DNA of 64,000 bases from Prosthecobacter sp. SYSU 5D2 (lineage in GTDB: Bacteria > Verrucomicrobiota > Verrucomicrobiia > Verrucomicrobiales > Verrucomicrobiaceae), in NCBI RefSeq assembly GCF_039655865.1, contig NZ_JBBYXL010000001.1, forward strand, positions 124,001 to 188,000, read 5' to 3'. Below, piece by piece: positions 16,504-24,549 of this stretch. Made by a program: the position numbers and the translations under genes. Below the pieces are notes generated by a model that saw only the letters and a program-made list of their open reading frames with translations, did not search any database and had not been told where the DNA came from. Position 1 is the stretch's first letter, and each line of letters opens with the position of its first letter.

Positions 16504-16998
16504 ATGATCCCCGCCGCCCGCCTCCTGACCTTCGCCGCCGTCTGCTCCCTGCTGACTTCCTGCCAAAACGGCCAGTCCCTGGGCGGCAATGATCCCTACG
16601 TCTCCAACTACGGCAACGACGGCGGCTACAACCCGTATCCCGGCCAGCCTGGATATGCCCAGGGCGGCAGCTCCTCCAGCATCCCCACCTACACCCCGCC
16701 GCCCGCCCCGGTGGAGGCGGACCCGTATGCCTTCAATGCGCCCACGAGCTCAAGTTCAAGCTCCGGCTCCAGCAGCTACACCGCCCCCAAGAAAACCACC
16801 ACATCTTCCTCCAAGCCGAAAACCTCGACCAAATCCACCGCCAAAAAATCTTCCGGCAGCGGCAGTTATAAAGTTGTCTCTGGCGACACCCTTTATGGCA
16901 TCGCCCGCAAGCGCAGCACCACCGTCGCCAAAATCAAATCTGCCAACGGCCTCAAATCCGACCTCATCCGCCCCGGCCAGACTTTGAAGATCCCGTAA
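16504..16998 (+). CDS. LysM-domain lipoprotein
   Basis: This 164-residue lipoprotein has the lipobox LLTSC at residues 16-20. A low-complexity Gly/Asn/Tyr/Pro then Ser/Thr/Lys-rich linker fills residues 21-118. A single C-terminal LysM (YKVVSGDTLYGIARKR to LIRPGQTLKIP, about 121-164) binds peptidoglycan. The product likely sits in the outer membrane or cell envelope and tethers to the wall. It lacks an enzymatic domain, unlike NlpD-type proteins with an M23 domain. The ATG at 16504 matches a well-formed signal peptide. Confidence 0.88.
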   Translation: MIPAARLLTFAAVCSLLTSCQNGQSLGGNDPYVSNYGNDGGYNPYPGQPGYAQGGSSSSIPTYTPPPAPVEADPYAFNAPTSSSSSSGSSSYTAPKKTTTSSSKPKTSTKSTAKKSSGSGSYKVVSGDTLYGIARKRSTTVAKIKSANGLKSDLIRPGQTLKIP

Positions 16999-17021
16999 AT
17001 GGAAACGGTCATCCGTTCCAT
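16999..17021 (+). terminator. Possible weak terminator after the LysM lipoprotein
   Basis: ATGGAAACGG and CCGTTCCAT pair around TCAT with one bulged A, starting right at the stop codon. Only a short TAATT follows. Confidence 0.35.
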
Positions 17022-17095
17022 AATTGGGATCAACGTGGAATGGCGGAGACAGGCGAATGAATCTTCACTCATCACCGTCCACCCCTGCTCATATT

Positions 17096-17800
17096 ATGGA
17101 AACACTGACCCCATCCCAAGCCCCTGCCGCCACCGGCAGCGCGTCCCCTGCCCCTGGCACCGTCATCCGCCAGGGCACCTCCGTTAAAAAAGCGGTACTT
17201 ATTACCTTGGGCGTCTTTGCCCTGGGCTGCGGCATCGCCGCTGCCACCACCGCCTGGTGGGTGAAGCGAAATATTTACGCCAGCCCGATCCAGCCCGTCA
17301 GCCTGACCCAAAACGAGCAGCAGACCCTGGATGCCAAGCTGCACGTTCTTGAAAGCACGTCTGCACCGGCCACCCAGCCCGCCGTTTCACCGGGCGAGCA
17401 GGAACGCACTCTGGTGATCACTGCCAAGGAGATCAATGCCTACCTGGCCAGCCAGAATCTGGGAGAAACGGTTAAAATTGACCTTGGTAAGGACAGCATT
17501 TCTGCCACTGTCCTGGTGCCAGTCCCCCAGGATGCAGGTTTGCCGCTGCTCTCCGGTACCACACTGCGCCTCAGCCTCGCTCTGGGCGCGCGAATGGACG
17601 AAAATAAAAAAGTCGCCCTTCAGGTCCGGGATGTCCGCGTTGGCGGTGTTCCACTGCCGAATGCCTGGCTGGGAGACATCAAAGGCGTCAACCTAACGGA
17701 TGAAACGTTACAAAACGACCCCGCGATCCAGCGCTTTCTGGCTGGCATTCAGAGCCTTGCAATCACCCCGGATGGCCTTCTTGTGGTGCTTGCAGAGTGA
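17096..17800 (+). CDS. Membrane-anchored hypothetical protein
   Basis: This 234-residue protein has a Pro/Ala-rich cytoplasmic N-terminus, one transmembrane helix at about residues 31-54 (AVLITLGVFALGCGIAAATT) and an extracytoplasmic domain of about 175 residues. The domain has the pattern 'TLVITAKEINAYLASQNLGE ... V-VPVPQDAGLPLLSGTTLR', resembling lipid- or ligand-binding beta-rich folds, but I do not recognise a family. ATG 17096 is chosen; an upstream TTG at 17024 would overlap the spacer hairpin. Two small neighbours in the same direction are envelope proteins, so an envelope role is possible (inference). Confidence 0.75.
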   Translation: METLTPSQAPAATGSASPAPGTVIRQGTSVKKAVLITLGVFALGCGIAAATTAWWVKRNIYASPIQPVSLTQNEQQTLDAKLHVLESTSAPATQPAVSPGEQERTLVITAKEINAYLASQNLGETVKIDLGKDSISATVLVPVPQDAGLPLLSGTTLRLSLALGARMDENKKVALQVRDVRVGGVPLPNAWLGDIKGVNLTDETLQNDPAIQRFLAGIQSLAITPDGLLVVLAE

Positions 17801-17872
17801 TTTTAGCACGCATTGGGTGTCGGTTGGACCAAAGAAATCGTTCTCTGTTCAATAGTTTTCAGAAAAAGATGC

Positions 17873-17902
17873 TTGGCAATGGCCCGCAGGGTGCTTTAAT
17901 AG
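17873..17902 (+). promoter_or_regulatory. Sigma-70-like promoter of the outer-membrane protein gene
   Basis: TTGGCA (17873-17878) is followed 16-18 bases later by TTTAAT/TAATAG (17895-17902), resembling -35 and -10 boxes. The gene starts about 65 bases further on. Confidence 0.5.
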
Positions 17903-17966
17903 CGGCGCACGGTGGGAGGTCTCCCGGACCAACCTCCATCTCATCAACAAACCAAAATCGACCATC

Positions 17967-18851
17967 ATGAAATTGAAGAGCATGACCTCCGTCATCACTA
18001 AGTCGGCACTCGTTCTGGCAGCTACGGCTTCCCTGAGCGCTTTCGCCGGCACTCCTGCCCCTTCCAAGGGCGTCGCCCCAGTCCTTCCCCCGGAAGAGTC
18101 TGGCGCACTGTTTGACACCCTTGGTGCAACACTCGAAGTGGGGTATGACACCCGCACTTATTACCGCGGCCTCTGGTTCGCGGACAACGCCGTCTGGACT
18201 GGCCTCAGCCTGAGCATCCCTCTGACTGAGCAGCTTTCCCTCGGCTTCGGCGCTCTTTACCTGAGCACCGTCGAAACCACCGCAGGCAACGGCGCTCCGT
18301 TTGGCCAGGGTGACTTCGACTACTCCGAACTCGACCTTTCCGCTTCCCTTAGCTATGACGCAGGTTTCGCGACCTTCGGCCTGGTTTACACTCACTATGA
18401 GTTCTGGGATGGTTTCTCCGGCACCAACGCTGGCGTCCTCAACGGCGCTAACGAAGGCAACGTCTCCAGCGCTGACGAAGTCGGCATCACTGTGGCCGCT
18501 GCTGCTGGTCCTGTGAACCTGTATGCTGGTTTCTACTATGACTTCCGCATCGGCGGTTCCTACGCTGAAGTTGGTGCTGACCTGCCTATCGAAATCACTT
18601 CCTGGTTCTCCATCGTTCCAGCAGTGAAGACTGGCTACGGCTTCGACTACTACACCAATGGTGTGGCAGCCGGCACCCGCAGCGGTGGTTTCACCCACGT
18701 GATCCCTTCCGTGTCCGCTCCTATCAAGCTGACATCCATGGCCACTCTGACCCCTTACATCGCTTACAACATCTCCCTCGACGCTCGTCGCGCCCTGAAC
18801 ACTCAGGACAACGAAATCTTCGGTGGTGTCAAGCTGAGCGTGAGCTTCTAA
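17967..18851 (+). CDS. Outer-membrane beta-barrel protein
   Basis: This 294-residue protein has a signal peptide ending SAFA at about residue 27. It continues as alternating hydrophobic/polar strands rich in Gly, Tyr, Phe and Asn, and ends with the C-terminal Phe (VSVSF) expected for Bam-dependent insertion. Strand pairs such as LGATLEVGYDTRTYYRGLWF and FGLVYTHYEFWDGFSG are typical of verrucomicrobial barrels of about 12 strands. Codon use differs from neighbours (many GCT, GGT, CTG and ATC), which suggests high expression. The strong terminator and sigma-70-like promoter fit a monocistronic, abundant surface protein. Its transport or structural role is unknown. Confidence 0.88.
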   Translation: MKLKSMTSVITKSALVLAATASLSAFAGTPAPSKGVAPVLPPEESGALFDTLGATLEVGYDTRTYYRGLWFADNAVWTGLSLSIPLTEQLSLGFGALYLSTVETTAGNGAPFGQGDFDYSELDLSASLSYDAGFATFGLVYTHYEFWDGFSGTNAGVLNGANEGNVSSADEVGITVAAAAGPVNLYAGFYYDFRIGGSYAEVGADLPIEITSWFSIVPAVKTGYGFDYYTNGVAAGTRSGGFTHVIPSVSAPIKLTSMATLTPYIAYNISLDARRALNTQDNEIFGGVKLSVSF

Positions 18852-18882
18852 TTCTGTCGGAGTCTTAAAGATTCCTTCATCC

Positions 18883-18918
18883 AACTCCCAACCAGTGCTC
18901 CTGGTTGGGAGTTTTTGT
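18883..18918 (+). terminator. Strong intrinsic terminator of the outer-membrane protein gene
   Basis: AACTCCCAACCAG (18883-18895) pairs perfectly over 13 bp with 18901-18913 around the loop TGCTC. TTTG and further T follow. It lies 31 bases after the stop. Confidence 0.92.
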
Positions 18919-19040
18919 TTGTACATTTGGCAGTGCCATTGCATCATCATCCTTGTCCTGTTCCTTGTCTTTATCTCTCCGGACCTGTATTAAAGCTGCC
19001 TGCAAGAGATTTTCGGCCTCCCCACCAACCGCTTCCTGAA

Positions 19041-20714
19041 ATGCCGCCCACACTGCTCAACTGGAATTCTTCCTCACTCACCCACGGCTGGCAGCGTGGT
19101 GTCAAATCCTTCTACTGGGGTCTCGGCTTTCATGAAGCGGACTTTGACAAGCCACAGATCGGCATCGCCACCCCCCTTCTGGATGGCAACCTCTGTAACA
19201 TGAAGGCCTACGAGGTGGCCAAACTGATCCAGACTGGCTGTGCAGAGGCCGGTCTCATCGCCTTTCCATTCGGCGTCTCAGGCGTCAGCGACAACATCAC
19301 CCAGGGCCATGAAGGCGGAGCTTCCTCCCTGGTTTCCCGCAATCTCATGGCCAATGGGGCGGAGATGGTCACCAGCGCCCATTGTTACGACGGCATGATC
19401 GGCGTCCATCATTGTGATAAAAACGGCCCCGCCTTTGCCATGGCCCTGGCCCGGCTGAACTATCCGGGCCTCATCGTCAATGGCGGCAGCATCCTGCCCG
19501 GCTGCCACGCCGGTAAACCTGTCACCATCCTCGATTCCTATGATTCCCAGGCTCAGGCCAATAACGGCACCATGAGCTACCAGGAGTCCGAGGACATCAT
19601 CCGCGCCGCCTGTCCTGGAGCCGGCGGCTGCGGCATCGCCGCCTCCTTTAATACCTGGGGCATTGCCCTGGAGGCCATGGGCCTCAGCCTGCCGGACACC
19701 TCCTCCATCCCTGCTGTGGATGCCGCCAAAAAGGACGATTGCCTCCGCGTGGGACAGGCCATGCGCAATCTTTTGGAGCTGGATCTCCGCCCACGCGCCA
19801 TCATCACCAAGGCCGCGATGACCAATGCCATGACCGCCATCGCCGCCATGGGCGGCTCCACCAATGGCGTTCTCCACATCCTCGCCGTCGCCCGTGAGGC
19901 GGGCCTGGACTTTACCCTGCGGGATGTCCAGACCATCTGCCGCCGCACTCCTGTTTACTGCAATTTCGCCCCCCGTGGCCGTGGCACCATGGCGGATCTC
20001 CACCGCATCGGCGGTACCGCCATGCTCCTGCGCCACTTCTTAAAAGCGGGTCTGCTGGATGGAACCTGCATCACCGTCACCGGGAAAACACTGGCCGAAA
20101 ACGTCGCTCACTGCCCGGATGTCCCGGCGGACCAGGACCTCATTGCCCCCCTGGGCCAGCCTTTCAAAGACTACGCCGACCTTCAAATCTGCTTCGGCAA
20201 TCTCGCCCCCCACGGCATGGTCTTCAAAGTCTCCTCCCGCCAGAGTCCCCGGTTCAAAGGCCGCGCCATCTGCTTCGACAGTGTGCAGGCGGTCTCCCAG
20301 GCCGCCACGGAAAAGCGCATCCGCCCGGGCCACTTCGTCGTCCTGCGCGGTGTCGGCCCCATCGCTGCCGGCATGCCCGAACTTCTCGTCGCCTCGGCCG
20401 CGCTCGCCGTTCCGGAGCTGGATGGCCAGGTCGCCTTCCTGTCGGATGGCCGGGTCTCTGGCGTTTCCCACGGCGTCATGGGCATCCACTGCTCCCCGGA
20501 GGCAGCCGTCGGCGGCCCCATCGCCGCCGTACAGGATGGTGATGAGATCGAGTTCGACCTCCTGGAAGGTACCATCCACCTCCACGCCGACCTCACCACC
20601 CGCCCGACGGCTTGGCCGAAACCTAATCCCCGTCGTGGCTACCTGGCCGACTTCGCCGCCACCGCCCAGCAAGCTCACGAAGGCTGCATCTCCTCCTGGG
20701 TGCTCCAAAAATAA
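19041..20714 (+). CDS. IlvD/Edd-family dehydratase, divergent paralogue
   Basis: This 557-residue protein belongs to the Fe-S dehydratases that dehydrate dihydroxy acids (IlvD, phosphogluconate dehydratase, sugar-acid dehydratases). The three cluster-ligand Cys positions are present (GNLCNMK, HCDKNGPAFAMA and GAGGCGIAASF), and the catalytic Ser region reads DGRVSGVSHGVMGIH. It differs from the canonical IlvD at 51.8 kb: CDKNGPA replaces CDK-x-MPG and GGCGIAAS replaces SCGGMYTA. A sugar- or aldonic-acid substrate is therefore as likely as branched-chain precursors (inference). ATG 19041 is chosen over an open extension to 18915 that overlaps the terminator. No ilv gene is adjacent. Confidence 0.88.
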   Translation: MPPTLLNWNSSSLTHGWQRGVKSFYWGLGFHEADFDKPQIGIATPLLDGNLCNMKAYEVAKLIQTGCAEAGLIAFPFGVSGVSDNITQGHEGGASSLVSRNLMANGAEMVTSAHCYDGMIGVHHCDKNGPAFAMALARLNYPGLIVNGGSILPGCHAGKPVTILDSYDSQAQANNGTMSYQESEDIIRAACPGAGGCGIAASFNTWGIALEAMGLSLPDTSSIPAVDAAKKDDCLRVGQAMRNLLELDLRPRAIITKAAMTNAMTAIAAMGGSTNGVLHILAVAREAGLDFTLRDVQTICRRTPVYCNFAPRGRGTMADLHRIGGTAMLLRHFLKAGLLDGTCITVTGKTLAENVAHCPDVPADQDLIAPLGQPFKDYADLQICFGNLAPHGMVFKVSSRQSPRFKGRAICFDSVQAVSQAATEKRIRPGHFVVLRGVGPIAAGMPELLVASAALAVPELDGQVAFLSDGRVSGVSHGVMGIHCSPEAAVGGPIAAVQDGDEIEFDLLEGTIHLHADLTTRPTAWPKPNPRRGYLADFAATAQQAHEGCISSWVLQK

Positions 20715-20944
20715 TTCGGCCTGCCAACTGCGGCCCCCGAGCCTGATATTTAAACCACTAATACCCAGCAATAAGCACTAATATTCCCAACCCCAATCTC
20801 TGACCTGAGTGCCCACCGCCGGGCAAAAGCCGCTTTAAACCCTCCCCAAAAAAACCTTTCCACCTCAAAATCTTTTTACCCGTCTTCTTCCACAGTCCCG
20901 CACTGTGAACTGAGCACTCTGCACTTTCCCTCTCCTTCTCCCGC

Positions 20945-21970
20945 ATGAATTCCACCTGGTCCATCCGCCTCATCCGGGCTCTGTTTTTTGCCTTTTTTGT
21001 CTTCACCGGTATCACGGTGGCGCTGGGTTTTCAGCAGCCTGCGTGGCTTGGGGCTGTCACCGGGGCCTTGGCCATGGGCCTCATCATCATCCTGGACACC
21101 ATCTTCGTCCGCTTCAGCCTGCGTGATTTTTCCCAGGCCACCTTTGGCCTGGCCATCGGTCTCTTTTGCGCCTGGCTCATCACCCGCATCGGCGTCTTTC
21201 AGCTCAGTTATTTCCAGTCCATGCTGGACGGGGAAGCCCTCCGCAATGCGGTGGAAATCGTCATTTACACCTGCTTCGCCTATTTCGGCATCACCTTTGC
21301 CCTGCGCAGTGATCGGGACCAGTTCGCCCTCCTGATCCCTTACGTACGCTTCCGGCGTGACGGTCTGGAAGGCGAGCCCCTGCTGCTGGATACCAATGTC
21401 ATCATTGACGGCCGCATCCCTGCCGTGGTCAAAACCGGCTTCCTCAGCGGCGCCCTCGTCGTCCCCCGTTTTGTTCTGGATGAACTTCAGCTTCTCGCCG
21501 ATTCCGCCGAGCCTCAAAAAGTGATCCGTGGCCGGCGTGGGCTGGAGGTGATGGAGGCCATGCGTAACCTGGAAGACCTGCCCCTTTCCATCCATGAAGA
21601 CCCGCCCGGCGTCAGCCGCGACCTGCCAGTGGACACCCGCCTCGTGTCCCTGGCTCGCGAGCTCAATGCGCGCCTCCTCACCAATGACGAAAACCTGGCC
21701 AAAGTCGCCCGCCTGCGCGGCATTGTCGTTCTGAGTTTTAATGACTTGGCCATCGCCCTCCAGCCGCAGCTCAATCCTGGGGATGAACTCTCCCTCTCGC
21801 TCACCCGCCCGGGCAAGGACAAACAGCAGGCGGTGGGTTACCTCCCGGACGGGACCATGATCGTCGTCAACAACGCCGCGCAGTTCATCGGCCAGACCGT
21901 CGAAATCGCCATTTCAGGTGCCCTCCCCACCTCCGCCGGCCGCCTCATCTTTGCTGAACTGAAAAAGTAG
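20945..21970 (+). CDS. PIN-TRAM membrane protein (YacL-like)
   Basis: This 341-residue protein has four transmembrane helices in residues 1-120. A PIN nuclease-like domain follows from about 138 (LLLDTNVIIDGRIPAVV), with further acidic residues in LDELQLLAD, VDTRLVSLARELNARLLTNDENLAKVA. A C-terminal TRAM-like RNA-binding segment covers about 275-341 (GYLPDGTMIVVNNAAQFIGQ). This domain order is that of the YacL family, membrane-bound PIN proteins of unclear role in Gram-positives, cyanobacteria and others. The conserved Asp set suggests a functional metal site. The ATG at 20945 follows a CACTG-rich spacer. Confidence 0.9.
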   Translation: MNSTWSIRLIRALFFAFFVFTGITVALGFQQPAWLGAVTGALAMGLIIILDTIFVRFSLRDFSQATFGLAIGLFCAWLITRIGVFQLSYFQSMLDGEALRNAVEIVIYTCFAYFGITFALRSDRDQFALLIPYVRFRRDGLEGEPLLLDTNVIIDGRIPAVVKTGFLSGALVVPRFVLDELQLLADSAEPQKVIRGRRGLEVMEAMRNLEDLPLSIHEDPPGVSRDLPVDTRLVSLARELNARLLTNDENLAKVARLRGIVVLSFNDLAIALQPQLNPGDELSLSLTRPGKDKQQAVGYLPDGTMIVVNNAAQFIGQTVEIAISGALPTSAGRLIFAELKK

Positions 21971-22005
21971 TCTCTCGGCCTGCTTCTTGACGTCGCGTCA
22001 GACCC

Positions 22006-22968
22006 TCACCTTCGCCGCCGCATTCCCAGCCCCGCACCTACCATTATCAACAGGATGCCGCCCGGCTCCGGCACGCCCACGATTCCCTGGATCTCCAGCG
22101 CACTCGCGGAAATGCGCGAGGCATAAAAACTCCCTGCACTTCCGTCAGGCAGAGGTCCTGCCCAGCCGGCACCGTCGCTTCCTTGGTAAAACCCTCCACG
22201 GTCAAAAAGCGCGGCCTCAAACTCCAGCCCGTCGCCAGTTACATTGTTGGTATCAAAAAAGCCGTCCACACCATAGTTGATGCCTGCCAGCTTCCAGACG
22301 CCGCCGTCATTCACAAAAACCGCCCCGCCGGAATCCCCCACGGAAAGCGTCGCCTCATTCTGGCCCAGCACCGGGCTGAAACTGGCCCGCAGGTATTCAT
22401 TGCCACTGATCGTCGTAATGCCGTCCACCTCATTTGCCCCCCAGCGCACCACCCCGTCTGCCCCGGTGTGATACCAGCCCTTCAGGTCGCCTCCCAGCTC
22501 CACCTCCGCCCCGCGTGGCCCGCCGCGACCGTATACCACAAGATCCATGCCCGCTTCGAGCTCACCCATATAGAGCGGTGCATAAGCTGAAAAGCTCTCG
22601 TTGATCTTATAGATCCGCAGATCCGTATCCCCCACCTGCCAAAATCCTATTCCCGCATTTGCCGCCGCATCTATCGTATAGATGCTCCCTGATTCCACAC
22701 TGGTAAAAGTGGGCACGGCGGATACGCCGATGTGATCTGCGGTAATGAAATACTGCGGCGCGATCATCGTGCCCAAAAAGTCCCCGTACATCCCCTGGTA
22801 GCTCCAGCCGCTGTCCGCATACATCCCCGCTGGAGCGGTGGTATTCACCAGAGCATCCCCGGTATCATATAGGATGATCCCTCTGGCGGTGCCCAGCAGG
22901 CATGCCCAGGCCAGCCCTCCGGAAAGGAGGACCAAACGTAAAAACGAGCCCGTTGGCACCGCTAGCAT
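22006..22968 (-). CDS. PEP-CTERM-anchored trypsin-like serine protease
   Basis: This 320-residue exported protein has a hydrophobic signal segment (residues 10-29). The chymotrypsin-type triad is His in ITADHIG (H79), Asp in GDTDLRIYKI, and Ser in VGDSGGAVF. The C-terminus VPEPGGILLIMVGAGLGMRRRR is a PEP-CTERM sorting signal: PEP motif, hydrophobic helix, Arg tail. That signal directs processing by an exosortase, normally in producers of exopolysaccharide. No exosortase gene lies in this window. It ends 36 bases from the convergent PIN-TRAM gene. Confidence 0.88.
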   Translation of the reverse strand: MLAVPTGSFLRLVLLSGGLAWACLLGTARGIILYDTGDALVNTTAPAGMYADSGWSYQGMYGDFLGTMIAPQYFITADHIGVSAVPTFTSVESGSIYTIDAAANAGIGFWQVGDTDLRIYKINESFSAYAPLYMGELEAGMDLVVYGRGGPRGAEVELGGDLKGWYHTGADGVVRWGANEVDGITTISGNEYLRASFSPVLGQNEATLSVGDSGGAVFVNDGGVWKLAGINYGVDGFFDTNNVTGDGLEFEAALFDRGGFYQGSDGAGWAGPLPDGSAGSFYASRISASALEIQGIVGVPEPGGILLIMVGAGLGMRRRR

Positions 22969-23090
22969 GGTGGCAATTTAATCATAACCGTCAAAATTTC
23001 CATAGGTTTATCTTTTCCCCATGGAAGAAGGCTATTGCACAGTTGAGCCACTTTCTGATAAACCGAAACAGCAGGCCAATCCTTTGTCTT

Positions 23091-23363
23091 ATGAATTCTT
23101 CCAGCTTATTTATTCCGGGTTTAACCTCGAGTCCTTTGGCCATCATTATCGCAGCCCTGTTCCTCTTCATGCATGCCATGTTCGCCTGGGGCGTATTTAA
23201 GGACAGCGCGCTCCAGTTTCATCATTACCAGCGCCGCACTTATTTCGTTTCAGGATATCTATGGGCACTGGCCACGCTCCTGGGCGGCATCATCACGGTG
23301 GCCATCTACTGGGTGATTCACTGCTCCACGCTGCGGCCACAGTCACCACCGCCGGGTCCGTAG
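23091..23363 (+). CDS. Small two-helix membrane protein
   Basis: This 90-residue protein has two hydrophobic helices, LAIIIAALFLFMHAMFAWGVF (about 17-37) and LWALATLLGGIITVAIYWVIH (about 56-76), around a basic, aromatic loop. No family is recognised. ATG 23091 gives a compact membrane protein; the ORF can be read from 22902 but the added leader is unlike a protein start. It sits between two opposing genes as an independent unit. Its coding status rests on the membrane pattern. Confidence 0.6.
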   Translation: MNSSSLFIPGLTSSPLAIIIAALFLFMHAMFAWGVFKDSALQFHHYQRRTYFVSGYLWALATLLGGIITVAIYWVIHCSTLRPQSPPPGP

Positions 23364-23383
23364 CCAGCCACCTCCGCCTTCAT

Positions 23384-24451
23384 TTAAACTGGATCCTTCC
23401 CCGCTTCCTCCCCTGCCCCTTTTTCCAGCGTCTCCTCCACGTAGAGCTTCTGCACGACCACCATCAGGACGGCCACCATTGGCGTGGCCAGAGCGACGCC
23501 GAAGAGGCCCAGCAGGGTGCCGGCCACCATCTGCGACACGAGAATCAGGGCCGGGGCCAGGCGGACCGTGCGGCGCTGGATCAAGGGCGTCACCAGATAG
23601 CTTTCCACCGTCTGGATCCCAAGATACATCAACAGCACGTAAAAACCTCGCATGGGGCTGTCCATCATGGCCAGCAAGGCCGCAGGAATCACGGCAATGA
23701 TCGGCCCCACATTTGGGATAAAAGTCAGCACGGCAGCCAGCAAGGCCAGCGTGAGGGCCAGCGGTACGCCGAACAGCAGCAGGCCAATCCACGTCAGAAT
23801 ACCGATGAGCGTCATGCTCATGAACTGGCCGATGAGCCACCAGTGCAGCGTATCGCCCAGGCGGATGAGCAGTTTGTCTGCCCTCTTCCGGTGCACCACC
23901 GGCACCAGCCGCACCACCCCATGCCGGTAATAGTCGGGCTCGGAGGCCATGTACAAGCCCAGGACCAGAATGACAAAAAAGCCCGCCAGGGCACCCGTCG
24001 TCGTGGAGAGAAAAGACCTGGCCTGCGACAGCGCGCTCCGCTCTGAGAAATACTGGTCCGCCTCAGAAACCCGCTCCACCAGCGCCGCGCCCCAGCTCGT
24101 GCTGGAAAGCTGGTCGCGCAGGGATCTGAGGGATTCCGGCAGAGACTTTGACAACTCCTCCACCTGCTTGCTCACCTCCGGTGCCAGCAGCCAGCCGACC
24201 AGGCCCACTGCCCCCGCGAGCCCCATCGCCACGACTGCCAGGGCCCACCCGTCGCTCAGCGGGGTCACCTTGCTGAGAGCCGTGCTCAGCCCGCGTAGAA
24301 AAACCGCCACCAGAATGCCTGCGAAAACCACCAGCAAAATTTCCGCTACTAAGCCCAGGCCAAAGAGCAGGATGGCCACAAGCGCGACAATGAGCACTGC
24401 CTGAAAGACACGCAGTTTAAATTTTCGTGCCGGGGCGTCTTGGACGGTCAT
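23384..24451 (-). CDS. AI-2E/PerM-family membrane transporter
   Basis: This 355-residue integral membrane protein has about eight predicted helices. A first pair lies at residues 12-50, a helical periplasmic stretch at 90-165, and the C-terminal block carries the family-typical FIPNVGPIIAVIPAALLA and the QTVESYLVTPLIQRR region. Family members export autoinducer-2 or act in cation/osmotic tolerance; the substrate cannot be inferred here. ATG 24451 is preferred over 24550, which would overlap the divergent GMC gene start. The C-terminus is acidic and cytoplasmic. The divergent partner shares a 98-base promoter region. Confidence 0.88.
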   Translation of the reverse strand: MTVQDAPARKFKLRVFQAVLIVALVAILLFGLGLVAEILLVVFAGILVAVFLRGLSTALSKVTPLSDGWALAVVAMGLAGAVGLVGWLLAPEVSKQVEELSKSLPESLRSLRDQLSSTSWGAALVERVSEADQYFSERSALSQARSFLSTTTGALAGFFVILVLGLYMASEPDYYRHGVVRLVPVVHRKRADKLLIRLGDTLHWWLIGQFMSMTLIGILTWIGLLLFGVPLALTLALLAAVLTFIPNVGPIIAVIPAALLAMMDSPMRGFYVLLMYLGIQTVESYLVTPLIQRRTVRLAPALILVSQMVAGTLLGLFGVALATPMVAVLMVVVQKLYVEETLEKGAGEEAGKDPV

Positions 24452-24549
24452 CCATCCAATTCGTTTTTGACTTCCCGTTTGGCCCTCATCGGATGCTCCT
24501 GCGATGCAAGGATAAGAGAGACTCCCATCCTTCCCCACGTTACTCCCCA

